Source of the DNA: Bacteroidia bacterium
Lineage (GTDB): Bacteria > Bacteroidota > Bacteroidia > UKL13-3
NCBI GenBank assembly: GCA_014376805.1
Contig: JACMQU010000119.1
Span: 1-50,470, forward strand
Reading direction: 5' to 3'
DNA: 50,470 nt
Position numbers and translations under genes: made by a program
In this document: positions 1 through 9,404 of the stretch, one piece after another
How positions within the stretch are numbered: position 1 is the first letter of the stretch
How the letters are laid out: each line of letters starts with the position of its first letter
Notes under the pieces: generated by a model
The model's input: only the letters and a program-made list of their open reading frames with translations
The model's database searches: none
What the model was told of the DNA's origin: nothing

Positions 1-56
1 AAAAAAAAATGCAATTATTAGGTATAATTTTTAAATAGGGGTAATAAAACAGGAAG

Positions 57-719
57 ATGACACATTTTGAAGAAGAGTTAAAGCATCTTAAGCAAGAGGT
101 TAACATTATGTTTGCTTTGGTTCATACACAACTTACTAAAGCAAAAGATGCCTTAATTCGTTTTGATAAAGATTTAGCACGCGAAATTATTCAAACAGAA
201 AAAAGGGTGAATGCCCAAGAGTTAAATATAGACCGCGATTGCGAAAGTTACTTTGCGTTATATAATCCTGTAGCTATAGATTTACGTTATTTACTGGCAA
301 TTCTAAAAATTAATAATAACCTGGAACGAACGGGAGATATTGCAGAAGGAATTGCCAAATTTTTGGTTGAAACCCAACAGGATTTTGATAAGGAATTATT
401 AAAATCTTCGCAACTTTTAAAAATGTTTGATGAGTGTATTAGCATTATGGAAGAAATTGAGGCTGCCTTTGAAAGTGAAGACACAGCAATAGCGAGAAGC
501 ATTTTTAAACAAGATGAAATTCTGGATCAGATTAATCGCGATGCTAATACTAATATAGCAGAATATATTCGTAAAAACCCTGAAAATGTTGAGCAAGCGT
601 TATATGTACTTTCAACTATTAGAAAATTGGAAAGGGTAGGTGACCAGGCTAAAAACATTGCGGAAGAGATTATTTTTTACGTAGAAGCAAAAGTACTTAA
701 ACACAGTAAAAAATTGTAA
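57..719 (+). CDS. phoU: PhoU-like phosphate regulator
   Basis: This 220-aa, all-helical protein has two repeats of the PhoU fold. Each repeat carries the acidic/arginine pattern of the family: ERTGDIAEGIA near residue 90 and ERVGDQAKNIAEE near residue 192. No signal peptide or membrane segment is present, so it is cytoplasmic. PhoU-family proteins modulate phosphate uptake and the phosphate-sensing kinase. A PiT transporter gene lies 2.4 kb downstream on the same strand, separated by an oppositely oriented peptidase gene, so a functional link is plausible but they are not one operon. The length fits single-domain PhoU proteins. The start is the first ATG; no Shine-Dalgarno sequence is visible, as usual in Bacteroidota. 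Confidence 0.88.
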   Translation: MTHFEEELKHLKQEVNIMFALVHTQLTKAKDALIRFDKDLAREIIQTEKRVNAQELNIDRDCESYFALYNPVAIDLRYLLAILKINNNLERTGDIAEGIAKFLVETQQDFDKELLKSSQLLKMFDECISIMEEIEAAFESEDTAIARSIFKQDEILDQINRDANTNIAEYIRKNPENVEQALYVLSTIRKLERVGDQAKNIAEEIIFYVEAKVLKHSKKL

Positions 720-740
720 TCCTTAAAGTATTGTAAAAAC

Positions 741-778
741 AAAAAAGCCATTCATGTTAAAACATGAATGGCTTTTTT
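741..778. terminator. Bidirectional rho-independent terminator
   Basis: A perfect inverted repeat has 18-base arms (741-758 and 761-778) around an AA centre. The outer parts of the arms are A-runs on the left and T-runs on the right. It sits between the convergent phoU and S46 peptidase genes and can terminate transcription in both directions. Confidence 0.9.
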
Positions 779-794
779 GTTTTTATAAGATAGT

Positions 795-2981
795 TTATTC
801 TACTACACTCATTTCGCCAACTATATGTGGTGCCTGCCCTAACTTATCAATAAGGAACAATACATATCTAATATCAACATTAATGGTACGTTTATATTTT
901 TCATCAAATACAATATCGCCGCTCATAGCTTCCCAGTTTCCATCAAACGCTAAACCAATCAATCGTCCTTCGCCATCTATTACAGGACTTCCACTATTAC
1001 CCCCGGTAATGTCGTTATTGGTTATAAAACCAACAGGTAATTTACCATTAGCCATCTTGTAGCGACCAAAGTCTTTGTTGTTATACAGGTCAATTAATTT
1101 AGGCGGTAAAGTAAATTCAAAATCTTTAGGATTGTACTTTTCCATAACGCCATCAAGCGTTGTATAATATTCGTAATGAACGGCATCTTTAGGATCATAC
1201 GATTGTACATTTCCATAAGTTAACCGGATAGAGGAATTGGCATCGGGATACCAGTTTTTCTCCGGATTCATTGCCATCATTCCTCTTAAATAGGCGCGGG
1301 CCTCAGGACCCATTGCGGCGTTAAAAGCATCAACTTTTGGCTTATAGTTATTTACATAATTATCATAAAATGATTTCACCAGTATAAATGCAGGATCAGC
1401 CATTAACTTTTTATGATCCGGCTTCCTGGCAAAGGCTTCAAACTTTTCTTTATTGGCAAATAAACTATTGGCATATACCATTTTTGCATAGTTTTGAAAC
1501 TTCTCCGTATTTGATTTTCCCTTACTTTTTAAAATGGTAGCCATATAAGCAGGGTGTTGATTAGCCGGAATATTATTATAATACATTTCGAGTATTTGCG
1601 CCATTATTTTTTCATCGGCAGTAGGGAAAAAGGAGGCATAAAAATCTTCAGAATTAGAAAGGGCTGCTTTAACTGCTTTATTTGCAGCAGCAGAATCCTT
1701 AGGCATAGTTTTACCCTTTTTGCCTCCGGTAGTATCTTTTACCATTTGCGCATTGGTTTCATAGCTAATAAAATTATTTGCCATTGAAGTTATGGAGATT
1801 CCTAAAATACCTTCATTTAAATAAATTCTTTGTAAAGCAATGGAGCGGTAATCAGTGTACGCTTTCTCTACATTGGCCAATACATTACTATATTCGGGTT
1901 TGCCTTCTGCAAATTTTGTGAAGCGTGCTTCCACACCTTTTTTAAAATCATATACTTTAAGGTGTTTCATTTGCTCTGTTTGCCCAATAAAATACTTCCA
2001 ATAATTGGCTATAGAAGCGTAATCTGCCGATAATTTTAAACGGTCAGCTTCGCTTTTATCCATTACTTCTTTCCATGCTTTTAAACGAATATTGCGGATA
2101 TTAACAATGGTGGGATTTATTTTCTCTATAGCTAGGTCAATTCCCTGAGAAAATTCATACCGGTTTGTACGGCCCGGAAATCCATAAATCATTGCAAAAT
2201 CACCTTCTTTAACCCCTTTTATGCTTACAGGTAAAGAGTGTTTAGGTTTATAAGGAACATTATCCGGCGCATAATTTGTGGCATTATTTTCTTTATTTAC
2301 ATAAATACGAAACATGCTAAAATCTCCGGTATGGCGCGGCCACATCCAATTATCCGTATCACCGCCAAACTTACCTACATTTTGCGGGGGAGTGCCTACC
2401 AGCCTGATATCTGTATATTTTTGAAACACAAATAAGTAATACGCATTACCTTTAAACATCTCCCGCATTTGGGCATCATAAGTGGTACCTTTTTTTACTT
2501 CATCCGTAATTTTTTTATAGATCTCTGTTAATTTAGCCGGGCGGTTTTTCTCTTCCACTCCTTTTAGTTCGGTTTGAACGCGATCTGTCATATCTTCAAT
2601 GCGTTGAACAATAGATACCCACATGCCCGGTATGGGTTTTTCTTCACCATGATTTTTAGCCCAAAATCCATTGTCGAGCAGGTTATCCTGTGGAGTAGAA
2701 TTAGAGGCAATGGCATCATAACCACAATGATGATTAGTTAGCACCAATCCCTGAGAGGAAATAATTTCACCTGTGCAACCGCCATTAAACCATACAATGG
2801 CATCTTTTAATGAATTGTTATTTACATCATATAATTGTTCAGCAGTTAGTTTAAGCCCTTTGGCTTTCATTTGTTCGTAATTGTATTTTTTTAGTAAAAG
2901 CGGAATCCACATCCCTTCATCGGCCTTAACATTAAAATTTAACAGGAGTAAGATGCTTAGACTATATAGTATTTTCTTCAT
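795..2981 (-). CDS. S46 family dipeptidyl-peptidase, DPP7-like
   Basis: This secreted serine exopeptidase releases dipeptides from peptide N-termini in the periplasm, feeding amino-acid uptake. It has a signal peptide (about residues 1-20), then the S46 hallmarks: TNHHC with catalytic His85, the central GDTDNWMWPRHTGD block holding the Asp, and GGNSGSP with the nucleophile at Ser663. The 728-aa length is typical of DPP7/DPP11. In DPP11 an arginine 18 residues after the serine selects Asp/Glu at P1. Here that position is glycine (Gly681, in AFDGNWEAMSGD), which points to DPP7-type hydrophobic specificity. It is a single gene, convergent with phoU. Specificity is inferred from one residue; family membership is certain. 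Confidence 0.93.
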   Translation of the reverse strand: MKKILYSLSILLLLNFNVKADEGMWIPLLLKKYNYEQMKAKGLKLTAEQLYDVNNNSLKDAIVWFNGGCTGEIISSQGLVLTNHHCGYDAIASNSTPQDNLLDNGFWAKNHGEEKPIPGMWVSIVQRIEDMTDRVQTELKGVEEKNRPAKLTEIYKKITDEVKKGTTYDAQMREMFKGNAYYLFVFQKYTDIRLVGTPPQNVGKFGGDTDNWMWPRHTGDFSMFRIYVNKENNATNYAPDNVPYKPKHSLPVSIKGVKEGDFAMIYGFPGRTNRYEFSQGIDLAIEKINPTIVNIRNIRLKAWKEVMDKSEADRLKLSADYASIANYWKYFIGQTEQMKHLKVYDFKKGVEARFTKFAEGKPEYSNVLANVEKAYTDYRSIALQRIYLNEGILGISITSMANNFISYETNAQMVKDTTGGKKGKTMPKDSAAANKAVKAALSNSEDFYASFFPTADEKIMAQILEMYYNNIPANQHPAYMATILKSKGKSNTEKFQNYAKMVYANSLFANKEKFEAFARKPDHKKLMADPAFILVKSFYDNYVNNYKPKVDAFNAAMGPEARAYLRGMMAMNPEKNWYPDANSSIRLTYGNVQSYDPKDAVHYEYYTTLDGVMEKYNPKDFEFTLPPKLIDLYNNKDFGRYKMANGKLPVGFITNNDITGGNSGSPVIDGEGRLIGLAFDGNWEAMSGDIVFDEKYKRTINVDIRYVLFLIDKLGQAPHIVGEMSVVE

Positions 2982-3086
2982 TTTTATGGTTTTAAACGGG
3001 GCGAAAATAAAAACATTTAGTGATTATTTGAACCTTTTTTGATAAATGGTGAACAGGCTTAACAATTAATTTTAAATTAATTAACA

Positions 3087-3116
3087 TTGTAAAATTTCAA
3101 GATCCGACTAATATTG
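3087..3116 (+). promoter_or_regulatory. Promoter of the PiT transporter gene
   Basis: TTG at 3087-3089 is followed by a 19-nt spacer and TAATATTG at 3109-3116. This is close to the Bacteroidota -33/-7 consensus (TTTG-N19-TAnnTTTG). The start codon is only 14 nt downstream, implying a very short leader. Confidence 0.5.
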
Positions 3117-3130
3117 CGCAATTATAAAAT

Positions 3131-4531
3131 ATGTTTGGTTTAGACAATTCCCTGACTATCCTGCTGTTGTTCTGTTTACTGGCTGCTGCTGCTTTTGAGT
3201 TTATTAATGGATTTCATGATACAGCCAATGCAGTGGCAACAGTTATTTATACCAATTCTTTAAAACCCTGGGTTGCCGTTATATGGAGTGGGGTTTGGAA
3301 TGCCATTGGAGTTTTTGCCGGTGGAATAGCGGTGGCAATGGGTATAACCAATTTATTGCCAACAGAAATTTTACTCGATACCAACATTTACCATAATGTG
3401 GCACTTATTTTATCGCTGCTAATAACCGCTATTGCCTGGAATTTAGGTACCTGGTATTATGGTATTCCCTGTTCAAGTTCGCATACTTTAATTGGTTCAA
3501 TAATAGGAATAGGTATAGCTTTTTCATTAATGGCCACAAGCCCCGGAACTTATGTAAATTGGGGAAAAGCCACAGAAATTGGACTTTCTCTCTTATTTTC
3601 ACCACTCATTGGATTTAGTATTGCCATTCTGCTCATGTATATTTTAAGGCAGGTTATAAAAAACCGGAGCATCTTTAAAGAACCTACCACAAATGCTCCG
3701 CCACCTTTTGGCATAAGGCTAATTTTATTACTTACCTGTACCGGCGTTAGCTTTTCACATGGTTCTAATGATGGACAAAAAGGTGTAGGATTAGTGATGT
3801 TAATACTAATAGCAATTGTGCCTGGTTATTTTACGCTTGACACCTCTAAAAGCAGTTTAGATATTAAAGAAAATGTAAGTGAGGTGAACTACATTATGAC
3901 TAAAATTAATGCGGAGGAATTAAATATTGATGAGCGTTTTGAGTATTTGAAGTCTATGAATTTATTAGTTGATTTTGAAAAACACCTGGAAGGTAATAAA
4001 CCTCTTTTTGATTATAAAAATCAGGACAAAATGATATTAAGAAAAGATCTTATTCTATTAAGCAGATCAACCAAAATCTTGTTATCAAGTAAAAATGTAA
4101 ACCTGAGTATTCTTAATAAAGCTAAGCTTAAAAAGGCCATGGAAAGTCTTAAATCGACTACAGAATTTGCACCCGGCTGGGTAATACTAATGATTTCTGT
4201 AAGTTTAGGATTAGGCACTATGATTGGGTGGAAACGTATTGTTACAACCATAGGAGAAAAGATAGGTAAGCAACATTTAACATACGCTCAGGGAGCCAGT
4301 GCCGAAATTGTTGCGGCGAGTACTATTGGTTTTTCTACCTGGCTTGGCTTACCCGTAAGCACCACACATGTTCTATCATCCGGAATTGCCGGTAGTATGG
4401 TTGCCAGCAAAGGAATTAAAAACCTGCAAAGTAAAACTATTAAAACAATAGCGTTAGCCTGGTTACTTACGCTGCCTGTATGTATAGTGGTATCGGGCGG
4501 TTTGTTTTTAATGTTAAGGTGGCTTCTCTAA
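3131..4531 (+). CDS. pit: PiT family inorganic phosphate transporter
   Basis: This low-affinity phosphate permease acts in the inner membrane and is driven by a cation gradient. The 466-aa protein carries both inverted PiT signature repeats: FINGFHDTANAVAT near residue 24 and FSHGSNDGQKGVG near residue 208. A further conserved block, GLPVSTTHVLSSGIAGSM, lies near residue 420. Hydrophobic segments flank a charged central loop at about residues 235-340, the usual cytoplasmic loop. The PhoU-family gene upstream fits phosphate homeostasis. A promoter-like sequence ends about 14 nt before the ATG. Confidence 0.92.
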   Translation: MFGLDNSLTILLLFCLLAAAAFEFINGFHDTANAVATVIYTNSLKPWVAVIWSGVWNAIGVFAGGIAVAMGITNLLPTEILLDTNIYHNVALILSLLITAIAWNLGTWYYGIPCSSSHTLIGSIIGIGIAFSLMATSPGTYVNWGKATEIGLSLLFSPLIGFSIAILLMYILRQVIKNRSIFKEPTTNAPPPFGIRLILLLTCTGVSFSHGSNDGQKGVGLVMLILIAIVPGYFTLDTSKSSLDIKENVSEVNYIMTKINAEELNIDERFEYLKSMNLLVDFEKHLEGNKPLFDYKNQDKMILRKDLILLSRSTKILLSSKNVNLSILNKAKLKKAMESLKSTTEFAPGWVILMISVSLGLGTMIGWKRIVTTIGEKIGKQHLTYAQGASAEIVAASTIGFSTWLGLPVSTTHVLSSGIAGSMVASKGIKNLQSKTIKTIALAWLLTLPVCIVVSGGLFLMLRWLL

Positions 4532-4582
4532 GAGTATTTAATAGTTATCGATAATTGGATAAATGAAGCATCAGAAGTGAGC

Positions 4583-5175
4583 ATGCCAAAAGCAAAATAA
4601 AAAAAATACTCGTTATAAACGGACACCCTAATAGCGAAATTTTCAATTTTGGACTTTTTGAAGCACACAAAAAAGGAGCGTTAACCGCAGGTGCCGATAT
4701 TAAAGAGATTATTATTAAAGATTTAGAGTTCAACCCCAATTTGCAGTTCGGTTACCAAAAGAGAACTGAATTAGAACCGGATTTATCATATGCCTGGGAG
4801 AAAATTATATGGGCTAATCATTTAGTTTAAATTCATCCTGTTTGGTAGGACGGACTTCCTGCTATTACAAAGGGTTTTATTGACAGACTTTTTTTGCCGG
4901 GTTTTGCATTTCAGTATCGGGAAAACTCTGTTTGGTGGGACAAATTATTAACAGGAAAATCAGCACACATCATTATAACAATTGATCAGCCCAGTTGGTA
5001 TTATTGGGTTTTATATGGACGACCAAGTGTAAATCAACTTAAAAAAACAACATTTAAATTTTGTGGTATAAAGCCTGTGAAAGTAACATACATTGGGGTT
5101 GTTAAAACAGCTAACCATTCATTATAGGAAAAATGGTTAGAAAATGTAGAAAAATCAGGACGAGAATTGAAATGA
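4583..5175 (+). pseudogene. Decayed flavodoxin-fold NAD(P)H quinone reductase (MdaB/KefF type)
   Basis: Reading on from 4603 gives a recognisable flavodoxin-like oxidoreductase: KILVINGHPNSE, then GFIDRLFLPGFAFQYRE, then DQPSWYYW and GRPSVNQLKKTTFKFCGIKPVK. The gene is broken. The only nearby ATG (4583, MPKAK) ends in a stop and is out of frame, so an indel lies in the poly-A run at about 4596-4606. In-frame stops follow at 4828 (TAA), 4846 (TAG) and 5125 (TAG). The first two replace tryptophans of the family motif (HLVW.HPVWW). Homology continues past each stop in the same frame, so decay looks recent. Intact members reduce quinones with NAD(P)H. Confidence 0.85.
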
Positions 5176-5326
5176 AAGTGTAGTTAAAAGCGATTACGAA
5201 GCACCACCATCCTTTTTAAATTTATATACCTTAAATTAACCCAATTATTTGTTCAGGTGTTTTTCTTTATTTTCTTAACTGCTTCCATATTCCAACGGGG
5301 TTTACTTATTCTTCAGAAGAAAACAT

Positions 5327-6496
5327 TTATTCCCACCTTTTTAATTCATTATCCTCAAAATATAACATATTTAATTTGCTGCTTTGTAAACCCTTACCTT
5401 CTATCTTAGCGCGTATTTTAAACCAGTTACTTATTGGTTTTACTTGATTTTTTTCTATTATTTTGTCCATCAAACCATTATTTTCTAAAAAATAAGTGAT
5501 AAAAAAAGTAGCTTGTTCATAACCATTAAACGCAAATTCGGCTGGTTCAGAATAATATCGCTCGCGGTAGCGTTCAATAAATAATTTAACTTTTGCATTT
5601 TGGTAATCAATATAAAACGGACTCACCACATTCAGGTTTAAATGCTGCCACATGCTTATATCGGGCGATTTAAATTCAAGAATTTTTTTTGAACCATAGG
5701 TAATAAGACCTGAAAAAAGAGTGGTGTCGGCCAGGTAACGCATTGCTGTAGTTACAGAAAATTCGTTATCACTTTCTATTATTACATGGTTTGGCCTTCC
5801 GCTTCGGTATACTTTGCAATAATCAAGGTATTTATTAATGTCAATTATTTTTAGCGTAAAGCCGGCATATTTTAATTTTAGTGCCATAATTCTGGCGGCA
5901 ATAATTTTTTCGTTTGCCTCTTTACCGGTTAATATAACCACATTGGCATCATCCCAGCCACCCTGTTTAATTTGTTCCAAAATAAAATCGCCATAATAAC
6001 TTAAATCCGGGTAGGATGAAATTAGATAAGGGTTATTAATCTTGCTTTTTGTTAAGGTTAAAAATGGGGAAATATTATAAACTTTATATTTTTCGCAGAA
6101 AGGCTTCATCATAGTATGCCCATCCTTTACAACAGGACCAAAAATCAGGTTACTTTCCTGGAAATCAGTTTTATTCATGATAATTTTAAAGATATTACTA
6201 TCACCTTGTGTATCAAAAACCCTTATTTCTATGGGTACAACAGATTTGTTAAAGCTATCCAGCGCTAGTTTAAAACCTTCAAAATATTGCCTGCAAGCAT
6301 TTCCTAAAGCAGCATTTTTTGTTTGAGGATTAAACAAAATTTGTTTATTACAAAATGGCATAACCACAGATATAATGTACTTTTTATTGGCAGGCTTAAA
6401 GGTATCGGTTATAAGGCTATCCTGAGCCAAAACACCCGGTATAAACCACAAAATAAATAACACAAATACAATACACTTTTGGTTCAGTTTAAACAT
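5327..6496 (-). CDS. Type 1 periplasmic-binding-fold protein (LivJ-like)
   Basis: The protein has a clear signal peptide (hydrophobic core CIVFVLFILWFI, cleavage near VLAQD). A two-lobe type 1 periplasmic-binding fold of about 360 aa follows, recognisable from NLIFGPVVKDGHTMM, NPYLISSYPDL and the C-terminal FAFNGYEQATFF. Homologues in Bacteroidota are annotated as amino-acid ABC transporter substrate-binding or LysM/PBP1 proteins, but no LysM repeat or transporter gene is visible here, so the ligand is unknown. I chose the ATG at 6496, 11 nt after the guaA stop. A longer reading uses a GTG at 6517 inside guaA and would spoil the signal peptide. It is probably cotranscribed with guaA. Confidence 0.72.
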   Translation of the reverse strand: MFKLNQKCIVFVLFILWFIPGVLAQDSLITDTFKPANKKYIISVVMPFCNKQILFNPQTKNAALGNACRQYFEGFKLALDSFNKSVVPIEIRVFDTQGDSNIFKIIMNKTDFQESNLIFGPVVKDGHTMMKPFCEKYKVYNISPFLTLTKSKINNPYLISSYPDLSYYGDFILEQIKQGGWDDANVVILTGKEANEKIIAARIMALKLKYAGFTLKIIDINKYLDYCKVYRSGRPNHVIIESDNEFSVTTAMRYLADTTLFSGLITYGSKKILEFKSPDISMWQHLNLNVVSPFYIDYQNAKVKLFIERYRERYYSEPAEFAFNGYEQATFFITYFLENNGLMDKIIEKNQVKPISNWFKIRAKIEGKGLQSSKLNMLYFEDNELKRWE

Positions 6497-6507
6497 ATTT
6501 TTATTTG

Positions 6508-8034
6508 TTATTCCCACTCAATGGTTGCAGGTGGTTTGCTGCTAATATCATACACTACGCGGTTAATTCCTTTCACTTCATTTATGATCCGGTTCGAAAC
6601 CAGGCCGAGAAAATCGTGTGGCAGGTGGCAAAAATCAGCGGTCATTCCATCAACGGAGGTTACAGCCCGCAGGCAAATTACATTTTCGTAGGTTCTTTCA
6701 TCGCCCATTACACCTACCGAACTAATGGGTAAAAAAATAGCACCAGCCTGCCATACGCTGTTATAAAGATTTTTATTTTTTAGTTCAGAAATGAAAATGT
6801 GATCTGCCTCTTGTAAAATCCTGATTTTTTCTTCGTTAATATCACCAAGAATGCGGATAGCAAGCCCCGGCCCCGGAAAAGGATGTCGGTTTAAAATTAT
6901 AGGTTCAATACCCAAAGCTGTGCCAACCTGCCTTACTTCATCTTTAAATAGCATTCGCAGGGGCTCCACAATTTTAAGGTTCATTTTATCGGGCAGGCCA
7001 CCCACATTGTGATGGGATTTAATGGTTGCGGAAGGACCTTTAACGCTTACGCTTTCAATAACATCGGGATAGATTGTACCCTGTGCCAACCACTTTACAT
7101 TGTTTAATTTTTTAGCTTCCTCATCAAACACCTCAATAAAAACACGGCCTATGGTTTTACGTTTTAATTCAGGGTCGCTTATTCCCTTTAAAGCATCTAC
7201 AAATTTATTTCTTGCATTCACGCCAATTACATTTAAACCCATGTTTTTGTAAGCGTGCAATACCTGTTCGTATTCATCTTTGCGCAATAAGCCATTATCA
7301 ATAAAAATTCCGGTTAGGTTTGATCCGATAGCCGCTTTTAAAAGCACGGCGGCCACAGAAGAATCAACACCACCGGATAAGCCCAGAATAACGTTGTCGT
7401 TACCCAGTTTTTGTTTTAAATCGTGGGTTGTGCTTTCAATAAAATGAGCGGGTGTCCAGTTTTGTTTTAAGCCTGCTATTTTAGAAATGAAATTAAACAA
7501 CAGGGTTTTGCCATCAGTGCTATGGGTTACTTCGGGATGAAACTGAATGGCATAAGTGGGTTCTCCTTCAATTTTAAAAGCGGCTATTTTTACAGATTCG
7601 GTACTGGCAATTATTTTAAAATCAGAAGGAATTTCTTGTATAGTATCACCATGGCTCATCCAAACCTGACTACCAATTTCTATATCGTCAAACAAAGGAT
7701 CTTTTTTAATATGCTGAAGTACGGCTCTGCCATACTCCCTTATTTTGCTTGGCACTACAAAACCTCCATTTTGGTTTGCCAATAGCTGAGCACCATAACA
7801 CACGCCTAAAATGGGTAATTTGCCTCTATATTTATTAAGGTCTATAGCTGGCAAAATTCCATCGTTTACACTAAAAGGGCTGCCACTTAATATAATAGCT
7901 TTCGTATGTTCGTTTATTTCAGGCAGGTGAGTGCAGGGGTAAATTTCTGAATATACATTTAATTCACGCAAACGGCGGGCAATTAATTGGGTATATTGCG
8001 AACCAAAATCAATGATGAGAACTTTTTCTTCCAT
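6508..8034 (-). CDS. guaA: GMP synthase (glutamine-hydrolysing)
   Basis: The enzyme converts XMP, ATP and glutamine to GMP in the cytoplasm. The N-terminal class I glutaminase domain has GVCYGAQ (Cys79) and FHPEVTHS (His166, Glu168). The ATP-pyrophosphatase domain follows with SGGVDSS at about 220-226. The C-terminal dimerisation domain ends in the family-typical [10 protein letters not shown] place the start at the ATG at 8034 (508 aa), because the seven-residue upstream extension would use a TTG and the family begins right before [10 protein letters not shown]. It lies divergent from mnmH. Confidence 0.96.
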   Translation of the reverse strand: MEEKVLIIDFGSQYTQLIARRLRELNVYSEIYPCTHLPEINEHTKAIILSGSPFSVNDGILPAIDLNKYRGKLPILGVCYGAQLLANQNGGFVVPSKIREYGRAVLQHIKKDPLFDDIEIGSQVWMSHGDTIQEIPSDFKIIASTESVKIAAFKIEGEPTYAIQFHPEVTHSTDGKTLLFNFISKIAGLKQNWTPAHFIESTTHDLKQKLGNDNVILGLSGGVDSSVAAVLLKAAIGSNLTGIFIDNGLLRKDEYEQVLHAYKNMGLNVIGVNARNKFVDALKGISDPELKRKTIGRVFIEVFDEEAKKLNNVKWLAQGTIYPDVIESVSVKGPSATIKSHHNVGGLPDKMNLKIVEPLRMLFKDEVRQVGTALGIEPIILNRHPFPGPGLAIRILGDINEEKIRILQEADHIFISELKNKNLYNSVWQAGAIFLPISSVGVMGDERTYENVICLRAVTSVDGMTADFCHLPHDFLGLVSNRIINEVKGINRVVYDISSKPPATIEWE

Positions 8035-8091
8035 AATATTGGCAGCGAATTTCAATTATTTTTATCATTAATTTAGATTGCGTTTTTAACA

Positions 8092-9096
8092 ATGCTCAAA
8101 CAAATTACTTTTATCGACTTTTTTAACCGCTCTGAAAACGCCATATTACTTGACAGCAGGAGTGAAGGGGAGTACTTACAAGGTCATATTCCGGGTGCTG
8201 TTTCTTTTCCGATTTTAAATAATGAAGAAAGAAAACTGGTGGGTACCTGCTATAAACAAAAAGGTCATCAGCCTGCCGTAATCCTGGGTTATGAGTTGGT
8301 AGGTACGCAATTTAAAAGGTTTGTTGAAGAGGCTTATGCAAAGTTTCCTGTTGGCCCTGTTTATATTCATTGCTGGCGGGGTGGGTTAAGGAGTCAGATT
8401 ATGGGTAACCTTCTTTCCTCTGCGGGTTATCAGGTATTTTTATTGAAAGGCGGATATAAGGTTTATCGCGAAGCCGTTTTAGATAAATTAGCTGTTCAGT
8501 TTGAGTTTAAAGTATTAGGTGGTTTCACAGGTTCAGGCAAAACAATTATTTTGAACCAGATGATTGAGAAAGGCTGCCAGGTGCTCGATCTGGAAGCATT
8601 GGCCAATCACCGTGGATCTGCATTCGGCAATATCGGCTTGCCTGCACAGGTAAGTCAGGAACAGTATGAAAATGACATTTACACAAAGCTTATTTCATTT
8701 GATCTTGAAAAACCTGTTTGGGTTGAAGATGAAAGCAGGCTGATCGGAAAATTTCAGATACCTGTAAAGGTTCATGAAGGTATTAGAAACAGCGTTGTTT
8801 ATTTTTTAGATTATTCATTTGAAACCCGGTGTAAAAATATTCTCGAACTCTACGGAAAGTTTAATATAAATGACTTAATCGGTTCAACCGAAAGAATAAA
8901 AAAGAAACTTGGCGACCAGCGTACCCGCGAGGCTATTGCTTTTTTACAACAGGGCAATTATGATGGCTGGATAGAAATTGTGCTTGAGTATTATGATAAA
9001 CTCTATCAGTTCGGTTTAGAAAAACGCGACCCAGAGAAGATCATCAAAATAAAACTTTCTGGTAAGGAACTATTGGCTTACTTAACAAATTTATAA
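8092..9096 (+). CDS. mnmH: tRNA 2-selenouridine synthase (MnmH/SelU)
   Basis: MnmH replaces sulfur by selenium at the wobble 2-thiouridine of certain tRNAs, via geranylated and then selenated intermediates. An N-terminal rhodanese domain carries the active-site loop HCWRGGLRS with Cys94. A C-terminal P-loop domain has GGFTGSGKT (about 143-151). The 334-aa length is slightly below that of the E. coli protein. No selD is in the window, so whether selenation or only geranylation occurs cannot be judged. TAGATTGC at 8074-8081 resembles a -7 element 10 nt before the start. The gene is divergent from guaA. Confidence 0.93.
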   Translation: MLKQITFIDFFNRSENAILLDSRSEGEYLQGHIPGAVSFPILNNEERKLVGTCYKQKGHQPAVILGYELVGTQFKRFVEEAYAKFPVGPVYIHCWRGGLRSQIMGNLLSSAGYQVFLLKGGYKVYREAVLDKLAVQFEFKVLGGFTGSGKTIILNQMIEKGCQVLDLEALANHRGSAFGNIGLPAQVSQEQYENDIYTKLISFDLEKPVWVEDESRLIGKFQIPVKVHEGIRNSVVYFLDYSFETRCKNILELYGKFNINDLIGSTERIKKKLGDQRTREAIAFLQQGNYDGWIEIVLEYYDKLYQFGLEKRDPEKIIKIKLSGKELLAYLTNL

Positions 9097-9404
9097 ACCC
9101 CTTCCAAATCCTCAGCGTCGGGGAACCATTTCCAATTTCTTCTTTCCTTTCCAAAAACTCATAACTCATAACTCATAACTCGACGAACCAACTTCAAGAA
9201 GTAAAGTTTCAGATGGAACTAAGAGCCGGTCAAATACAAATAGTCTTACAACAGAACACGTCAACAATTATGAAATGTATAAACGCTTTAGTCCCATATA
9301 ATATAGTTGCCATTAAAATGGTGGTTAAACAACACGCGATATTTACCGAACAAAGCTGAATAATACTTATATTTGATAATCATTTGTTTAATAACATTTA
9401 CATT
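9097..9404. other. Gap with a short 7-bp tandem repeat
   Basis: No gene was recognised. Three exact copies of ACTCATA lie at 9157-9177, with a partial fourth to 9181. An exact -7 element near the end is listed separately. The rest shows no structure that I can name. Confidence 0.5.
9368..9375 (+). promoter_or_regulatory. -7 element TATATTTG
   Basis: This is an exact match to TAnnTTTG, 29 nt before the ATG of the broken T9SS gene. A TTTA lies 22 nt further upstream (9342-9345) as a weak -33 partner. Confidence 0.4.

Noticed and set aside
57..4531. phoU-pit operon
   Set aside because: A 2.2-kb opposite-strand gene and a bidirectional terminator separate the two.
8092..9096. Evidence for selenium metabolism
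   Set aside because: mnmH alone does not show it; selD is not in the window.
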